The notes beneath the pieces are model-generated. The model was not told where the DNA came from, made no database searches, and saw only the letters and a program-made list of their open reading frames with translations. 64,000 nt of DNA from Actinomycetes bacterium (GTDB lineage: Bacteria; Actinomycetota; Actinomycetes; Mycobacteriales; Mycobacteriaceae). The stretch covers positions 1-64,000 of the forward strand of contig JAEXZY010000007.1 of NCBI GenBank assembly GCA_023404955.1. Reading direction: 5' to 3'. This document shows, in pieces, positions 62,538-64,000 of this stretch. Position 1 is the stretch's first letter. Each line of letters opens with the position of its first letter. A program made the translations under genes and the position numbers.

Positions 62538-63335
62538 ATGACAGACGCCGCGCACCGCGACGGGATCGCTGACCGCGGGAAGAACATGTCGCTGCGCGGC
62601 GTTGTCTCGTCCGAGCGGAATGAGCAGAGCCTCGTCCCGCAGCACAGTCCGCACGACCTGGAGGATCCGACGACCACCCACGCCCCCGTTTCCGCTCCCG
62701 TTTCGATGGCTCACCTCGAACAGTTCACCGAGGCCGAGTGGGTGGAAACCAGCGACGAGCTCACCGGAACTGCCGTGTTCGACGCCACCGGCGACCAGTC
62801 GTCGATGCCGAGCTGGGACGAGCTCGTCCGCCAGCACGCCGACCGCGTGTACCGGCTTGCCTACCGGCTGTCTGGTAACCAGCACGACGCCGAGGACCTC
62901 ACGCAGGAGACCTTCATCCGCGTGTTCCGGTCCGTCCAGAATTACCAGCCCGGCACCTTCGAGGGCTGGCTGCACCGCATCACCACCAACCTGTTCCTCG
63001 ACATGGTCCGTCGGCGTGGGCGTATCCGGATGGAGGCGCTGCCCGAGGACTACGAGCGGGTCCCCGCCGACGAGCCGAACCCCGAGCAGATCTACCACGA
63101 TTCGCGGCTGGGTCCGGATCTGCAGGCCGCGCTCGACTCGTTGGCACCGGAGTTCCGCGCCGCTGTGGTGCTGTGCGATATCGAGGGCCTGTCCTACGAG
63201 GAGATCGGTGCGACGCTGGGCGTCAAGCTCGGCACCGTGCGCAGCCGCATTCACCGCGGCCGGCAGGCGCTGCGTGAGTACCTCGCGCGGCACGGTGACA
63301 GCACGGCCGCACAGGGTTCGGCCCGGTCGGCCTGA
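62538..63335 (+). CDS. sigE: ECF sigma factor SigE
   Basis: 265 aa from the ATG at 62538 (GGGAGA ~10 nt upstream). In-frame ATGs at 62586 and 62706 are further candidate starts; M. tuberculosis sigE is also known for several starts. Regions 2 (VRQHADRVYRLAYRLSGNQ, DAEDLTQETF) and 4 (SYEEIGATLGVKLGTVRSRI) are intact and very close to M. tuberculosis SigE. It directs the response to surface, detergent, heat and oxidative stress. Its anti-sigma factor gene follows. No single promoter could be fixed in the 130 bp before it. Confidence 0.96.
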   Translation: MTDAAHRDGIADRGKNMSLRGVVSSERNEQSLVPQHSPHDLEDPTTTHAPVSAPVSMAHLEQFTEAEWVETSDELTGTAVFDATGDQSSMPSWDELVRQHADRVYRLAYRLSGNQHDAEDLTQETFIRVFRSVQNYQPGTFEGWLHRITTNLFLDMVRRRGRIRMEALPEDYERVPADEPNPEQIYHDSRLGPDLQAALDSLAPEFRAAVVLCDIEGLSYEEIGATLGVKLGTVRSRIHRGRQALREYLARHGDSTAAQGSARSA

Positions 63336-63420
63336 TTTCCATCGGAAGATGAACGGCGGATGCACAGAAAGCCGCGCTACATTCGAAGCAGGCCTGCATC
63401 CATGACCGGAGAGGAGTCGG

Positions 63421-63819
63421 GTGGTGTTCGATCCCGGACATGCGTTCCGTCGCGCCTTCTCCTGGCTTCCCACGCAGTTCGCGTCGCAGAGCGACGCACC
63501 CGTCGGGCCCCGTCAGTTCGGTAGCACCGAGCACCTGTCCACCGAGGCCGTCGCCGCGTACGTGGACGGTGAACTGAGGATGAGCGCGCATCTGCGCGCC
63601 GCTCATCACATGTCGATGTGCCCGGAATGCGCGATGGAGGTCGACAGCCAGCGCCAGGCCAGGGAAGTGCTGCGTGAGGCATGCCCGGTGGCGATGCCGA
63701 GCACTTTGCTGGGTCTGCTTTCCCAGATCCCGCAGCACGCCCCGGTGCAGCACCCCGAGCCCGCCGATACCCCCCAGCTGGACGGTGGTGCAGCGCGCAC
63801 CCGCCGGAAGCGTCGGTAG
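63421..63819 (+). CDS. rseA: RseA, zinc-dependent anti-sigma factor of SigE
   Basis: 132 aa with a GTG start at 63421 after GGAGAGGAG. The ZAS motif is His63-x3-Cys67-x2-Cys70, preceded by a helix with LSTEAVAAYVDGEL. It holds SigE inactive until redox stress or phosphorylation-dependent proteolysis. The C-terminal tail is Pro-rich and basic. It matches Rv1222. Position between sigE and htrA is conserved in mycobacteria. Confidence 0.95.
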   Translation: MVFDPGHAFRRAFSWLPTQFASQSDAPVGPRQFGSTEHLSTEAVAAYVDGELRMSAHLRAAHHMSMCPECAMEVDSQRQAREVLREACPVAMPSTLLGLLSQIPQHAPVQHPEPADTPQLDGGAARTRRKRR

Positions 63820-63914
63820 GGTGAGGGTGACGCCGGCCCGGACCGGGTGCCGTTGATTGCTGGCGTCTCGAACTTGCAGGTGCTGAACACGGTGACGAGA
63901 AGGGCGATCCACGC

Positions 63915-64000
63915 GTGACCAATCTGGACCAGACCGGTCGGGAGCGTCTCGAGCCGCGCCCGGTGTCGCGGCCTCCGGTCGATCCGGCCGCCAAGCGCGC
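63915..64000 (+). CDS. htrA: HtrA-like serine protease, N-terminal fragment
   Basis: The GTG at 63915 opens a frame (MTNLDQTGRERLEPRPVSRP and on) that runs off the window after 28 codons. The hydrophilic start and the position directly after rseA match mycobacterial htrA (Rv1223), a membrane-anchored envelope serine protease. The catalytic part is outside the window, so identity rests on synteny. Confidence 0.6.
   Translation, partial: MTNLDQTGRERLEPRPVSRPPVDPAAKR

Overview
The window joins two actinobacterial sequences. Bases 1 to about 12.6 kb look like a high-GC Micrococcales-type genome (Intrasporangiaceae-like, tentative). Bases from about 12.7 kb to 64 kb are unmistakably a fast-growing Mycobacterium (Mycolicibacterium). 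The switch lies inside one gene, typA: its first ~85 codons are of the non-mycobacterial type and the rest is mycobacterial. A chimeric assembly through a conserved stretch of typA is the simplest explanation. The two parts also differ in gene starts: left-hand genes carry Shine-Dalgarno sites, while many right-hand genes show a TANNNT -10 box 6-8 nt before a GTG or ATG, the signature of leaderless mycobacterial mRNAs.

Left part (1-12.6 kb). A partial SAM methyltransferase and a divergent HxlR regulator share a perfect 10-bp inverted repeat. A FrnE/DsbA-like protein follows. Then comes a complete oligopeptide ABC importer operon on the minus strand (permease C, binding lipoprotein, permease B, two ATPases) with an internal 14-bp hairpin. 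Two CNNM/CBS membrane proteins, a pterin-4a-carbinolamine dehydratase and a Nudix hydrolase complete this part.

Right part, 12.7-25 kb. This has the conserved mycobacterial order typA - lpqW - mshB - Rv1171-like - fbiC - fdxC - dapC (PIM/LAM control, mycothiol, F420, ferredoxin, lysine/DAP). Inserted among them are a ClC channel, an FAH-family protein, a GH16-like protein, a CsbD-like protein and a YceI protein. Two possible unannotated small ORFs occur here: a 35-codon gene before the Rv1171-like gene and a leaderless 13-codon uORF before fbiC.

26-43 kb is more variable: a phenolic acid decarboxylase bracketed by two copies of a palindromic repeat, a LysR/PutA proline-catabolism pair, fadD36, a VanY-like lipoprotein, a divergent ROK repressor/MFS efflux pair with an operator-like palindrome, dapD, and a LysR - amino-acid permease - (R)-amine transaminase group. 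Two DUF202 proteins and dapE follow.

44-64 kb returns to the core order known from M. tuberculosis Rv1204c-Rv1223: an ABC-F protein with an attenuator-like 4-codon uORF, a LuxR-like ATPase lacking its HTH, a LOG protein, fadD6, folP2, gpgS, a DivIVA-like protein, tag, a methyltransferase, a DUF3117 protein, divergent glgM/glgC, an endonuclease V-like protein, a frameshifted DUF4126 gene, the Rv1216c-Rv1219c ABC exporter with its TetR regulator, an O-methyltransferase, sigE, rseA and the start of htrA. No tRNA, rRNA, CRISPR, prophage or transposase was seen. Synteny and family statements rest on memory, not database searches.
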